This document shows positions 32,401 through 43,894 of a stretch of 64,000 nucleotides of DNA, in pieces (within the stretch, counting starts at the first letter, position 1; each line of letters starts with the position of its first letter). The DNA comes from Rhynchonema sp. JSB1_4 (Eukaryota; Nematoda; Chromadorea; Monhysterida; Xyalidae). The notes under the pieces were generated by a model. The model was given only the letters and a program-made list of their open reading frames with translations, was not told the DNA's origin and ran no database searches. The translations under genes and the position numbers were made by a program. The stretch covers positions 1-64,000 of the forward strand of contig JASAMV010000468.1 of NCBI GenBank assembly GCA_030248065.1, read 5' to 3'.

Positions 32401-35400
32401 GGTCACAAACACAGTTTTCGAAATGATCAGTGATGTACAAACTGAGTGTCCTAGTCGACCAACCAGTGTCACAGATTTTAGAACGCTATGGTTCATTTAA
32501 GTTGGCAGTCGTCTAACTTGTGTCATAAATTGCGGAACTTACAGTCGTGGTTCAACCGGTGATAATCTAGTCGTGCAACTAGCGTCACAAGTTGCTCAAC
32601 CAAGTGATTCAACTAAGCTAGTGATAATATAGTCGTCCAACTAGTCTCTCAAACTGCGGTACGTGGTGGTGCAACTTGTGATGATTGCATAAGTCGTCCA
32701 TTGACGGCGCGATAGTCTGGTAGTAACAGTAGAACCTAGTGATGGTATCATAGTCGTTCGACCAGTGTTGCGTAGGCGATCGCCGATCTTGTTCATGGAG
32801 GTAATTTCTTTTCAGTTGTGAATTGTGCTCTAGGTTGGACTTATCGTCAATTTTTGCATTGGATCTTTTCCTAACGTTACATCCTCACAAGTTTGTCGGT
32901 TGTGAAAGATTGATTTTAGTTCCAAATACAAATGCATAAGCTTCCGTGGAAAGTTTGACTTGTGGTAACGCGGACCCATTTAACTCGCAGTTGATGACAC
33001 AAACAATGGTGGTAACTCCCCGGCGAGCGCGCGGCGTATACCTTGGTTGTCGTCAAAGTGAACGAACAGGCTTGTTTTGACCCATTGTATCATCAGAAAC
33101 GGTGTAAAAAAGTGTATGAAGGCCAGGGTGCTTGTTTTGATCCATTATATCATCAGAAACTGACGGAAATACTGCATAGAGGACAAGATGCTTGTTTTGA
33201 CCCATTATATCATCAGAAACAGAGTGACAACGTGTGGTCACCACAACCAAGGTATACGGCGCTGCCTCCGGCACTTTTTTCCGACTTCAGTTCTTTTGCT
33301 TGACGCGTCGTTGTCCCGCGCTGTTTTGCTTCCAAACCAGCATCATTTTTGTCCGCATGCATGCTCTTCAGGTATTTTTTGTTCTGACACGCAAGCACTT
33401 CAATTCTACCCAACACACAACGAAAATATAACCACAAGGGCACCTTGTACATCCTTCGTGTTCTCACTGATTTCGGTCATTGCCATACCTACAAAAGCTT
33501 TTTTGATCTTTTTTACCCGATTTTGTACCTAAAAGCTGTTTTACTTTTTTACCCGACTTTATACCGAAAAGCTGTTTTACCGTTTTACCCGACTTGCATT
33601 TTGGCTGAAAAATAGCAGTTTTTCGGCGATTGATTCTGCCGGGAGTGGGTATACATTCGATCATGTCTGGTTATAGCAAAAAATATTGCTTTGCTTTTTA
33701 ACTGCAAAAATAGCCAGTCACACTCACAATATACGCGCCATACACGGCGTTGCTGCCAGTTTTCATGAATTCGTCAAGGTACATGTACGTGAAATCGCCT
33801 TCGATCTCGTTTTCACTGTAGTCAGCATCTGAGAACGATGCGCCCTGCCTGCAAGGATGTTTCAAGCCTGTCAACTATTGGTCGCACAATACTATATAGA
33901 ATCCATCCAAAAATTTTCCAAACACCAAAAACAAAAAACCTCCCCCCACATAACCCCACAAAAGAGCAAAGCAAATTCAGCAAAAACGGACTCGTTTATT
34001 TTCTGAATGTCTTGCAGAAATACACAGCCAGAACCCACAACCAAAAAAGAACCAACCCCACCTTTTCCTTGAGTAAATTCAAACATTTTTTTAAATTACG
34101 CACATAAATGCGACAAACGACATGTAGGGCTGAATCCAGCAGGTGGTCGACTCTGGCCCGAGCATATGTTCAGCCGTTTCGACCTGTTTCAGCAGATCAA
34201 GCACTTTGCGAAACGCTGTCTGATTTCTGAAAATGGCGGGAAACCAAAGTTTTATTTTCAGTTTTTCAAAATATTTGAGACTTAACAAGCGAAGATCTGT
34301 CAGATTAGACTGACCGAAGATCCCCAGGATTTTGAAAGAAAATCGTCACCGGATGCAGACCAGATGCTGAATAAGCGCGTTCAAGTTGAAAATGCTTGTA
34401 GAAAGGGGTGTCGGGTAGGAGCATGTTCTGAAATTGCAAAATAATGTCGATGGAACACGGTCTAACTTTTGGTAACTTAAAAGTCGAAATAATTTGGTTG
34501 ACCTCAATTCTGAGATCAATCTGACTCTGCATGATTCCGTACACGCTGACGCAGATGTAAATCGTCAGGAACGCAAGCGTGAGCAGCCGAGCCCAAATTG
34601 TCACGTAAATTTGACTGGCATTGTAGATTAACATTCGATAGGATTCTTGGATTGTGACGATTGCCTCGTAGTAAAGACCGTGTTTCTGAAAAGATGTCCT
34701 GTCGAAATCGACGTTAAAACCTAACGCTGCTTACTTTTGGTCAGTGTTGTGCGGAATATACATTGTCAAATTTGCTCAAACGCAAAGTTAAATGAGACTC
34801 ATTAGCGTTAGCTCATTACCTGCGCACCCAAATGAGCAGCCTTTTCCTGATCGATGTGGGCATTTTTCTTCAATTCGCTGTTGATCTCCATTTTTCCAGC
34901 TAACAGCACACACGGAGCGAATACGGTCAGCTGAAAGGTTGGATCACTTCATGGCTGGACGTTGCGATTCCACTAAAAAGTTAAATAGTAGGCCTGAATA
35001 GAGGCCCAGGGCTTAAACCCTAACATAACCTACATACAATAGCTCATGCGAATGCCTAACCTGCATGATATAACCGACAAACATAGCGAATGCAGCAGTG
35101 AGACAGAACAATCTGACGGCTGGAACATCAGTGAGCAAGCCAATCGAAAAGGATATGATGTTGGTGAGTGATGTTATGGTGATCGATGGGCCCGCATCGG
35201 CGATACATTGACCCATTCGGTTGATCGGATGGTGCTGAAAATGTGACAGTGTGGGTCCCGGAGAGAAAGTATCAATGTGTGGGTCCCGGAGAGAAAGTAT
35301 CAATGTGTGGGTCCCGGGTGTCTTGTAGAAGCTTGAAACCTTCGGCCTGAAAATTAATCTAACAAGCCGATCGGTCCGAATTTCTGTGCCCGAAAAGATA

Positions 35401-38400
35401 TAGGTAGCTGAAAAGTTCATTTCAGAAAAGTGCTGCGCGGAAAGATGAACACAGTTGGGAAACACATTAAACACTCCATATGTAAAAGCAAACAACACCA
35501 ACACGAGCCCGATTTCGAAGGTGGTGTGTATCCAAAACGAATAGAAAGAGAAAATCATCATGCTCCACTTTGTATTCTTCAACGTGTAACATTTTCCAAA
35601 TCAGCAGCAACATCAGAATGTTTCACTATTCGCCAGCTGCGAAATCGAGCTCATGTTGGTGTAGTTTGCCTGCATGTAGGTAACCGTGCATGTGTTTCTT
35701 CCCAACGGTTCAAAATCGATCCGAATACTTGGCCCTTTTGGGTATTCATTCAAACAACAACAACAACTGTGCGCACCCACCCTCATCTCGGGTCTGAGTC
35801 CAGCCCGGTGCCAGCAATGCACCAACAGATACAGGTCGTCGACTCCAACAGCCAGTACCAAGTACAGCGATATCATCATTGTGGCCATAAATGGTGTACC
35901 GACACCGAAGAGCACGCCCAGTGCTGCCACACAGCCGAACAACGGAATGAAGATGCCGATCAGGCAGAGTAGGGGCTTGCTCGATGACCAAGTTGGGCTG
36001 GAATGGTAAAGGAAGATGTGATTTTATGTAATTGTGATTTTGTTTTTGTAATTGTGCTGGATTCGCACTGACTCATGATCTTATTCAACGTCAATCTGTG
36101 TGGGACATGCATTGATCAGCAATGAATTGGGTCGCACGTTCAGTATATGGCACAAGAAAGGAGCAGTGACAGTAAAAATGTGAAACTTGCACCCAGCTGT
36201 ACACAGTCACCACAGGTTGTTTGTGGGTAATTTCACCTCCAAGAGTAAAAAAAACATATGATTCCAAACCGACCGTAAAGCAGTGACCGTTGTGAATACA
36301 ATCAGCGCTACCACAGCGATGGCCAAGTACGATATGATGGATGCACCGGATCTGACGAGCTCCCCGGCCACCAACTCTTCAGAAATGAAAGTGGCGATAA
36401 GCTGTGGGAACGGTCGTGTGTCGGCACTGAGCTGAAGCATCTGCTGTACTTTGGCACGCCAACGGGCGTACGCCACTAGTTCGCCATGCACACTGAAACC
36501 AAATTGGAATGCACTGATGAGATCGTCATGCGTGCATCAGTGGTACCCTGTGCGGGCGGACACACTATGTACATGTCATTGTATGTCACTAGACGGGACC
36601 CGTGCCTACGGCCCGGCTACAGCGCCGCGCCCGTGCCGTGCTCCAACCCCCGCCCCCCCCCCCCCCCCCGACCCGTAGCACCCAAAGCTACCCGCGAAAT
36701 CCCCCCCTCAGGGGGCCAAAAAATAATAATAATACAAGAGATCTCTCCCAAGATGTTCTGGTCGCATATAAAACACCTATACAAGATTGTTTACTCCAAA
36801 GTAAAAAGATATCAGTGGTTACGAAGGAGCAAAAGGCGACTAAAAACATCACGAAACAGAAGAAAAGATTATTTGCCAAAAAATGACAGGATTTAGAAAG
36901 AGGCATTGCATTCTTTCGAAAGTGAATTAAAAAGCGATCGCCATCAAGACATATTGCGCCAAACGCAATGAGCGCGCGCAAGCTGTCACAGGTTCGATTC
37001 GTACTAGTAACGGCATAAAGAGTGGGTAAAACGATTATGCGTTCCGCAATATGGTTCCTTGATGGCGTATCGCTTTTTAATTCACTTTTCGAAAGGATCA
37101 ATCCTCTTTCTAAATCCTGCTCATTTTTTGGCAAATAATCTTTTCTTCTGTTTCGGTGATGTTTTTAGTCGCCTTTTGCTCCTGTGCGTAACCACTGATA
37201 TCTTTTTACTTTGGGGAGTAAACAATCTTGTATAGGTGTTTTATATGCGACCACATGATACCGAGACCATATTGATTTTTCCGCGCCACAGGCATTTTTC
37301 TTCTTGTATTTTTGTTTTATATCGAGTAACGCATTTTCTCATTCGGTGCGGGAAATACATATGATCACACTGATAATTCGTTCACTATACAAAGGACTTC
37401 ACTATGCAGAGGTTCACCTTGTGGTGGTTTTACTGTATTCATGTTACTGTTTCACACCTCAATCAAGTCAGAGCTCAAAAAGCGATGTCACCATCGTTCC
37501 CCGACCCCAGAAACATAAACAGCTGACACATTACTGGAGATCAGATCACTATTACACTATTTATTCGCATTGATCAATACTGAGTTCCGGTTCTAGTTCC
37601 GGTTCTGGCTCCGAAAAGTTCCAGATTTAAAAACCAATGCCACCGTTGGGTTTCTCGACCCTGAAAACCCGTGTTCCGCACCCACTGGCTTCATCTTCAG
37701 AGGAGTATTGTGCGACTTAATTGCTGTGCTAAATACTGGGTTCCGGTTCCAGTTCCGGTTCTGGCTCCAAAGAGCTCCGGATTCAAAAGCCGATGTCACC
37801 ATTAGATTTCTCGACCCCGAAAACCTATATACCGCACGCACTGTCTTTATGATCAGACCAGTATTGTGCGACTTATTGCATGGCTAAATATTGAGTTCCG
37901 GTTCCAGTTCCGGTTCTGGCTCCGAAGAGCTCCGGATTCAAAAACCAACGTCACCATTAGATTTCTCGTCCCCGAAAACCTATGTTCCGCACCCACTGTC
38001 TTTACGATCAGACCATTATTGTGTGCCTTATTTGCATGGATAAGTACTGAGTTCCGGTTCCAGTTCAGGTTCTGGCTCCGGAGAGCTCCGCATTCAAAAA
38101 CCAATGCCACCATCAGATTTCTCGTCCCCGAAAACCTATGTTCCGCACCCACTGCCTTTACGATCAGACCATTATTGTGTGACTTATTTGCATGGATAAG
38201 TACTGAGTTCCGGTTCCAGTTCCGGTTCTAGCTCCGAAAAGTACTGGATCCAAAAACCAATGTCACCACCGAGTTTCTCGACCTTCAAAACCCCCGGTGC
38301 CGCGGCAGATTTCTCGTCCGATGTATCCCTGAGTTTTGAACGAACATTTTGCCGGAAAAAAAAAGAAAGAAAGAAGAAGAAGAACGTTTTTGCACTTTTT

Positions 38401-40350
38401 GAGAGGCGTTGGGTACCGTAACTCCACGACGCCGGTACCGATCAACGTCAAATTTTGAATGCAGATGTAGGGTGGCCCAAGGCACCTTGTGCTTAAATAT
38501 TGAAACCATCGGTGCTTTGTTGTGGAATTACTGGCCAGTGAAATTTTTTTCTGCCGGCACTAACTCCGGACAACCATATGGGACATGCGCTACCGCGCAT
38601 GCCCCGACTCACACACATATGTACGTCTTCCTGTTTTAGTAGTTTAGATGTCAATGTATGTTCACAAAAGGTAAACTGCGTTGCCGGCGCCCTCGCGTGT
38701 TGAAACGACATTTTGTGAAACATCAGCACATCGCAGACAAGACCATAAGCGCCGACACGTACGTAGCACCGTCACTCCCTGCTTTTGGGAAGGTGGTACC
38801 CTATGTGTTTGCATTTGCATCTCTGGCTTGCCATATGCTCCAGGTCATAGTCACGAGCAAACATTAACGTCTACCACTGCACATTCTAATGTTTCAACGC
38901 CCTAGACCAACGTTGTGTGCAGTGGCCAGGAGTAGGTGATCATCTTAGCCGATTGTATCTCCGAGCGTTCGTTGGTCTCAACGCCGAAAAGAAAGTTGAC
39001 CGGTTGTGACGAGTCAAACATTCGCATTATCGGATATTCGAGTCGGAAATCGGCCGAATTTCGAGTCGCGTTGTTTGCGTACAGCTCGAGAAAGGTGTCG
39101 CGCTGGAAAATTTTACTCGACTGAATCTTACAAAATGTGCGTTGTGGTATCAACGGTGCACTGGATCAGCGATGGGCATGATAACAGAGGTTAGCTTCCG
39201 TGCGAAATATTGCGGGCCGTCTCCCGACGAGAAGAAATTTCCAATTTTGACCATGGTTGGTGAGGGTGTTGGTGTGCTTGGTTGTAGAACATGTTGCTTC
39301 GAAATTTTTCCAACAGTGATGTTGAAACTGCAGTCGACCAGGCACAACACTGACCTTTATGTCTTCATTAGTGGTCAAGAAGAGTTGATTCACTACATGC
39401 ATTGCAACCACACTTACCACAGCATTCACGGCGCACCATGCATGGCACAGGTCTGCATAGACCTTGTTGGTTTCTTTGTCCCTGATTCCCGTGCGCAGAA
39501 ATTCGGTGAATTGTTGAATCAACTTGATGTATTCCGGTCTGAGAATATCGCCCTCATCGGCTGCTATGATGTTCATTTGCAGATATTTGGTCCAAATTGT
39601 GGGCTTCGGTGGTTCGGTTGTGGTCATTGTTGTGGAGGCCGGTGTTGAAGAAGTGGCATCGCTGAAAAAGGTAAAGGTACTGGATCACATGCGCATAAAT
39701 TCTATTCTCATTTCAAAATCGACTACTCCCCAGTTCGAATGTTGTCTAACGTTTGGAACCGTGTTTATGCCATCAGGTATCTACGTGGTGCATTCGCACT
39801 GACGATGACCTGGTGCATTGCCCGGCGCCATGTGGGAAGGTCGAAACGTGAAACCGAAAGCACGCTGCGCAAAACATACATTGGAGAAATGTTGATCAAA
39901 GAACGCCTATCAAACCCAAGAACAACCTTTCCACGATTCTCAAATATCGAACAATAAATACGCTGTGATCGCCAACCTTCCATTCACGTCATAATAATAC
40001 TCGTAATCGTGTTGCGGATCGAATTCACTATTCCGCTGCATCATTAGTTCCGGATATTGCAACGGACCAACGGGCAGATAGAACTCCGTGTACAAGTCGC
40101 GTTCGCGCAAACTCCTGGCCTCGGCCGGGGTGAACTGACGCAGGACATCCTCAACTCGATGGAAGTTTCTCAGGCCAATCAGACTCAGACCACAAGTGAT
40201 GAGGGAAATTGTGATCAGAATCCAGGGGCAATTGGCCACTAGTCGACCATAGCAGCGAAATGCTCGCGAGAATAGACCGTGAATGCAGCTGGCCACGGCC
40301 GTCCCTGGTGCTGCGTTGTTTCTGGTCGGTTTGGGATTTGATGCTGTCAT
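26450..40350 (-). CDS. Patched-related (PTR) sterol-sensing-domain membrane protein
   Basis: Fifteen exons join in frame to 895 residues, listed from the start: 40350-39977, 39661-39418, 39120-38912, 36492-36274, 35997-35781, 35234-35061, 34930-34820, 34685-34503, 34427-34315, 34226-34104, 33848-33728, 28153-28067, 27981-27873, 27795-27635, 26692-26450. PTR proteins are 12-pass RND-type transporters related to Patched and Dispatched; many act in nematode moulting and lipid or sterol handling. The first membrane segment (WILITISLITCGLSLIGL) is followed by PTR text (FTPAEARSLRERDLYTEFYL) and a large ectodomain with paired cysteines. The sterol-sensing domain spans exons 4-6, with SKPLLCLIGIFIPLFGC and the signature LVLAVGVDD. 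The second RND half has FGWLKNTFMKLPE, then LLASIGFSVDYTAHITYHYY, a strong PTR match. The 5.6-kb intron 28154-33727 holds satellites and a fold-back element. I cannot assign a particular ptr number. Confidence 0.9.
27086..27598. mobile_element. hAT-type MITE (CAGGGTTGGGCAAAA ends), copy 2
   Basis: This 513-bp copy of the element at 19934-20453 is in opposite orientation. Its perfect 8-bp duplication is GTCGTCAC, at 27078-27085 and 27599-27606. It lies in the last intron of the PTR gene, 37 bp from the exon border at 27635. Confidence 0.92.
28680..29055 (+). repeat. two-unit direct repeat with GGTCGGAAAAA blocks
   Basis: A block of about 130 bp at 28680-28811 (CCTAAGAAGG, GATTTTGGGGTCAAA, ATGGTCGGAAAAA, GTATCTGTGAACCGGG) is repeated at about 28925-29054 with small changes. 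The second unit carries an added GGCCCGGCCC piece like the hAT element at 12329. The spacer includes long G runs. Confidence 0.65.
29257..30487 (+). repeat. complex satellite rich in GTCGCACAACTA words
   Basis: About 1.2 kb of imperfect tandem units is assembled from the same modules: GTGTGACTCGGTAGTGCGTG, TTAGTTGTGCGACCAGTATC, GGTCTTAATTGTACGACT and GATGCTCGTCGCACAACTAG. Units vary because modules are skipped or doubled. TAGTTGTGCGAC and GTCGCACAACTA are mutual inverted repeats, so each unit can fold. It fills part of the large PTR intron and shows no coding constraint. Confidence 0.85.
30571..31430 (+). repeat. about 205-bp tandem satellite, four units and more
   Basis: The word TGCCCGTCAGTCTTG begins at 30571, 30790, 30995, 31201 and 31406, so spacings are 219, 205, 206 and 205. 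Units are nearly identical. Each holds TTTTTTGACGTTAATTG, GTGCCGTTAGTTGGTGGA and a short palindrome-rich segment, CGACGGCGACGCAACGCGTC. The array lies in the large PTR intron. Confidence 0.92.
31431..32076. other. intron sequence between the satellite and the fold-back element
   Basis: This holds degenerate versions of the satellite words (GTCGCACAAC, CGTGCAACC) and two copies of ACGCGTGACAACTTTGACGT (near 31472 and 31851) followed by GTTTGATGGCTGCCCCGCCC. No exon is seen. Confidence 0.45.
32077..33280. mobile_element. fold-back element with 308-bp inverted arms
   Basis: The arms 32077-32384 and 32973-33280 are reverse complements and appear almost perfect, with a 588-bp spacer. Each arm includes three tandem subunits of about 60 bp containing TGATGATATAATGGGTCAAA. 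This gives each arm the same accidental 80-codon frame with three copies of ACFDPLYHQK or close variants. No target duplication was found at the tips. The near-identity implies recent insertion, or arm correction by gene conversion. It lies inside the PTR intron. Confidence 0.88.
33281..33727. other. intron sequence 5' (on the minus strand, 3') of a PTR exon
   Basis: This is AT-rich sequence including three short near-repeats of TTTTTACCCGACTT with AAAGCTGTTTTA. No exon is supported. Confidence 0.4.
35488..35669. mobile_element. MITE with CAAACTACACCAACACGAGC ends, copy 1
   Basis: The element is about 182 bp, with terminal inverted repeats of the type ACACCAACACGAGCCCGATT against GAAATCGAGCTCATGTTGG. 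Copies also lie at 47014-47199 and 52451-52634. This one is in the PTR intron 35235-35780. Superfamily unknown. Confidence 0.8.
36755..37253. repeat. inverted repeat with about 200-bp arms in a PTR intron
   Basis: Arms at about 36755-36956 and 37046-37253 are reverse complements with a few indels. They share AACACCTATACAAGATTGTT, AAAAAGATATCAGTGG and AAAGATTATTTGCCAAAAAA. Palindromic similarity continues into the centre. It could be a large hairpin element or a MITE. No target duplication is evident. Confidence 0.75.
37580..38310 (+). repeat. 156-bp tandem satellite, about 4.5 units
   Basis: The phrase GAGTTCCGGTTCCAG (or GGGTTCC) starts at 37582, 37738, 37893, 38049 and 38205, so the period is 155-156 bp. 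Units contain GGTTCTGGCTCCGAA, ATTTCTCGTCCCCGAAAACC and TTGTGTGACTTATTTGCATG. The array is in the PTR intron 36493-38911. Confidence 0.9.
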
Positions 40351-40597
40351 TTTAGTGCTGATTTATGAGTTCTGGAGAAAGGAAATGCATCTAAAACTTT
40401 GATTTCGGCCGTTACGACTCGTGATGATCTGCAAGCACTGGCAGAAACGGGCAACTTCGGCGCTTTGTAATTTTTGTCACTCCAAAACCATCCTGTGCAT
40501 TTTACAACGATACGATTGAAAATACTAACGCTCTTTCGAGAATTATCAAGATCATGATTGAATCGAGAAAATGGGTACACGTGACTGAGACCATAGG

Positions 40598-41385
40598 CAG
40601 GGTTGGATTAAAAAATTTTTTTATTATCGAACTTTTTTTTTTTAAAAAAAAACTTTTTAAAATTTTTTTTTTAAAAATCACTTTTTTTTATTCCGGACCC
40701 CCAAAAAATTGGTTTCTAGAAAAATGAAATTTCTGAAATCATGTTACTTAGGTATGTTTTGAGGGACACTAAAGAGAACTTCTCCACTGACTTGCATGTT
40801 TATGTCGATCACCTGCGATCTAGCCCATTTGGTCATAATTTGAGAACCCGCCCGAAGGTAACTCTGTGGGCATATATGACAAAGGGAAGACCAACCTTCT
40901 GTTTGTGAATTTGGGGATAAATTTGAAGAGAGATAAAGAGTTACACCACACTCATGTTGTGTGACAAAAGCAACAAATGACAAATCCACACAACTGCAAA
41001 TAGGCTAGCAAAGTGGAGTCTGTCGATAGCTTACGTCGATAGCTCAAGAACTGCACAGTATACGGTATGGGGTGTCCTATATTATACGTGCAGCGATTGT
41101 TGGGATGTCTGGGAACTGTATGAGTCCATTACAACGCCATTTTAAACTGAAATATAAGCGCCGCAGGCGAGTTTTTGAGAATGATGAGCAATAAAACGCA
41201 TGAAAACATACATTTTTACCTAAAAAAAGTGAGAAAATAACGAAAAAAAGGGGAAAAATAATAAAAAAAAGTGGACTTACTTTTTAAAATTTTAAAATAA
41301 AAGAAGTGGCCAACTTTTTTTTTTTAAAAAAAAAAATTTTTTTTTTACAAAAAAATTTTTACTTTTTTTTTTTAATCCAACCCTG
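40598..41385. mobile_element. hAT-type MITE (CAGGGTTGGATTAAAA ends)
   Basis: This 788-bp element has ends CAGGGTTGGATTAAAA and TTTTAATCCAACCCTG. The 8-bp duplication ACCATAGG flanks it at 40590-40597 and 41386-41393. The ends resemble those of the CAGGGTTGGGC family but the interior is different. Subterminal regions are long A and T runs. It has no transposase. It lies just upstream of the PTR start codon and could affect that promoter. Confidence 0.9.
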
Positions 41386-43651
41386 ACCATAGGTACGGAG
41401 TCCCGTGCAAGTAGCATAACGAGGCGCAGGATTTTTTGGCCCAATTAATACATACCTGTAGCTTGCTTGTGTATGATGTGTGAGAGTCATAAAAGTTTTC
41501 AATTTTTGTAACAAGAAAACACAACACGATGATGTAGCGCCATCGCTTTTTGTTCCAATAAAGTATTCGATTTGTGCCAAACTGCCGTTTATGACGCAGA
41601 TTTCATTTTGGACCAGCTTGCCAGTAATTTTTTAGATCAACACAAAATTGTAGCACGCATCAGACAGCTATGCGTTGCGCATGATTTTTGCGAAATTTTC
41701 AATGTTCAGGAAAACTTTACACAATACACTGCAAGCGTCAACAATTTGATTTTGGCAAAAATTGAATGAAACAGGTTTTTCGGTCATGACAACCGCCGTG
41801 TAGTAACAACTGAGTGACCTTAAATGTGCTGAATAATTTACGTAGTTAGTCATGCTCACACGGTGTGACGTTGCGGCCACAAAAAACACACATTATGAGA
41901 GGTGATATTTTCAAGTGCCAAGGTACGCAATACACAATTGCTAATACCACATTGTGCACGTGTAAAAAGGCTGTAAACATTCAGCATAATAACCACGATA
42001 AAATACCATCCCAACCGAAACTGATTGAACGACGAGGTTTTTACGATTGCTTTGGTGGGCATACAAATAAATTACGGAAGATATATTTTTTTGATAAAAC
42101 GCAATATTAATCTAATCAAAACCCTCCGTGCAGGCACTGTTGTTTCGCAGACATTTGTGCTTCGCAGAATTATTATTTATTTTTCGCACAGGAAAATACA
42201 CCGGTTAAAAAAACTAATCTGCCGACGGTAATTGGCGTTTGTGCGTGGTAAAAAAACAATCCACAAAAACGTATATACACCCAACCGAATTGTCTCTGAC
42301 GCGCAACCACGAAATTCATTCTTTGAATTCTCAAATACCTGTGCGGACCGACATTAAACTTGGTGATCGGATCGGATTCATGGTACCTTGGTGATGTGCG
42401 ATTTTCACAGTGAAAGAAATTAAAATTTACGGTTGTTTATGCAAATTTGCGCTAATGCATTAAGATACAAGACCAAAAATCGCGTAAATTTGAGTAAACA
42501 TTTGGTGGACCAACATCTGCAAATTCTAAATTCACAGTGGTTTGCACTCGGGATAAATTTACTGCAGCCACGAATTTCGACCAGCGCAAAAACGCTGTTT
42601 TAGGTCTGAGGACAACCTTTATACTAGTCGAAATTTGTGGAATCACCAAATTTCCTAAGATCCTCGATTCAAAAATTTCTCGTGACCAAAACAGGTCGAT
42701 TCGATCCGATCACCAAGTTTGATATCGTCTCAAATGCAACCACACACAGGCGCAAACTTTCAAGATAAAACACGTACGCAAGTTTGTTGCAGATTTTTAG
42801 TTTTGATTTAGTCAAAAAGATAATTTCATTTCTGAACGAGTTACTCGACTAAACCAGTCTTTGTTTTGAGAACTTCTTGTGCGCATGCCTCCACACATCT
42901 GGTAATTTGTGTAATTCATGACCCGTCAAATGCGCAGATTATGCACAAATCTGGTAATGTTTCTAGGTATATGCAAGTACAGTCTACACAAGACAAGTTC
43001 ATTCAATTTCGTGGCAAAAAATTCACGTAAAATTCTTTTGGGTTTCCTTGCGTTTTGTGACTTCGCGTCCAGCTACAAAACCCCTGGGAGAAGCGGACAT
43101 CAATGCTGGCTGAGTGTTCACTATTCTCGTGTGCCGTCCTGCAATCAAATCTAACCTGTACGGAGCACCAGAAAGGGACCAAATCTAGATTTGTGATGTG
43201 ATACGAGACTTATGTATCGTTACACAGCGAGTCACCATCTTGTATGACACAAACGTGTGCGATGCCTCTATCCTTTTGACAAGCCTCGTTATCGATCACA
43301 AAACAGCCGCAAAACATGGTGAGGAAGCAAAAAAATAGAACAAACAACACGCAAGCGCGCGACGATAATGGTCAGTAAAGAGAGATAAGGTTTTCATCGT
43401 GACCGTGGTCACATTGGAGAAACGTTTCATTTGCCCAACTGAAAAAGAGAACACACAAACGCAAAATCCATTATTTCATGTCACTCACGTCGACAGTGGC
43501 GAATCGGCGAATTACTCTGGTCGCTCTGGTCACCGCGTTGACTTGCTGTTGGTGTATTTTGAATTTGTTTCTTCAGGTTGCTGTTAAATCTCACATTCCA
43601 CTTTTAGTGCAAATTAGTATGTTCATAATTTCAGTCCAATCCGCCATCTGG

Positions 43652-43894
43652 TATAATAAATTTCCAAATTCGCTGCCGCACAGTAAAATACGCCCCATAG
43701 TTAATGTCAAGTTATAAACCCGAACGCTAACCATGCGCGGTTCTGAAACATTGCGCGCAGCTGCCTGGCTGGCTGGCATGTTGCGTGTGTGTTGGCTGTC
43801 CGAATGTTTCACAAGTTGATTTTCGGGTTTAGAACCTGACATTAACTATGGGGCGTAATTTACTGTGCGGCAGCGAATTTGGAAATTTACTATA
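43652..43894. mobile_element. MITE with AAATTTCCAAATTCGCTGCC ends, copy 3
   Basis: This 243-bp element has both tips intact: TATAATAAATTTCC at the left and GGAAATTTACTATA at the right. The tips suggest a TA or TATA target. It belongs to the same family as 22063-22303 and 24238-24480. Confidence 0.85.

Noticed and set aside
32072..33303. Two identical 80-codon frames on opposite strands
   Set aside because: They are generated by the three 60-bp subunits in each arm of the fold-back element, as the mirrored copies show.
36957..37045. GGTTCGATTCG near 37000 as a tRNA B box
   Set aside because: No A box lies at the right distance, and the segment is the loop of an inverted repeat.
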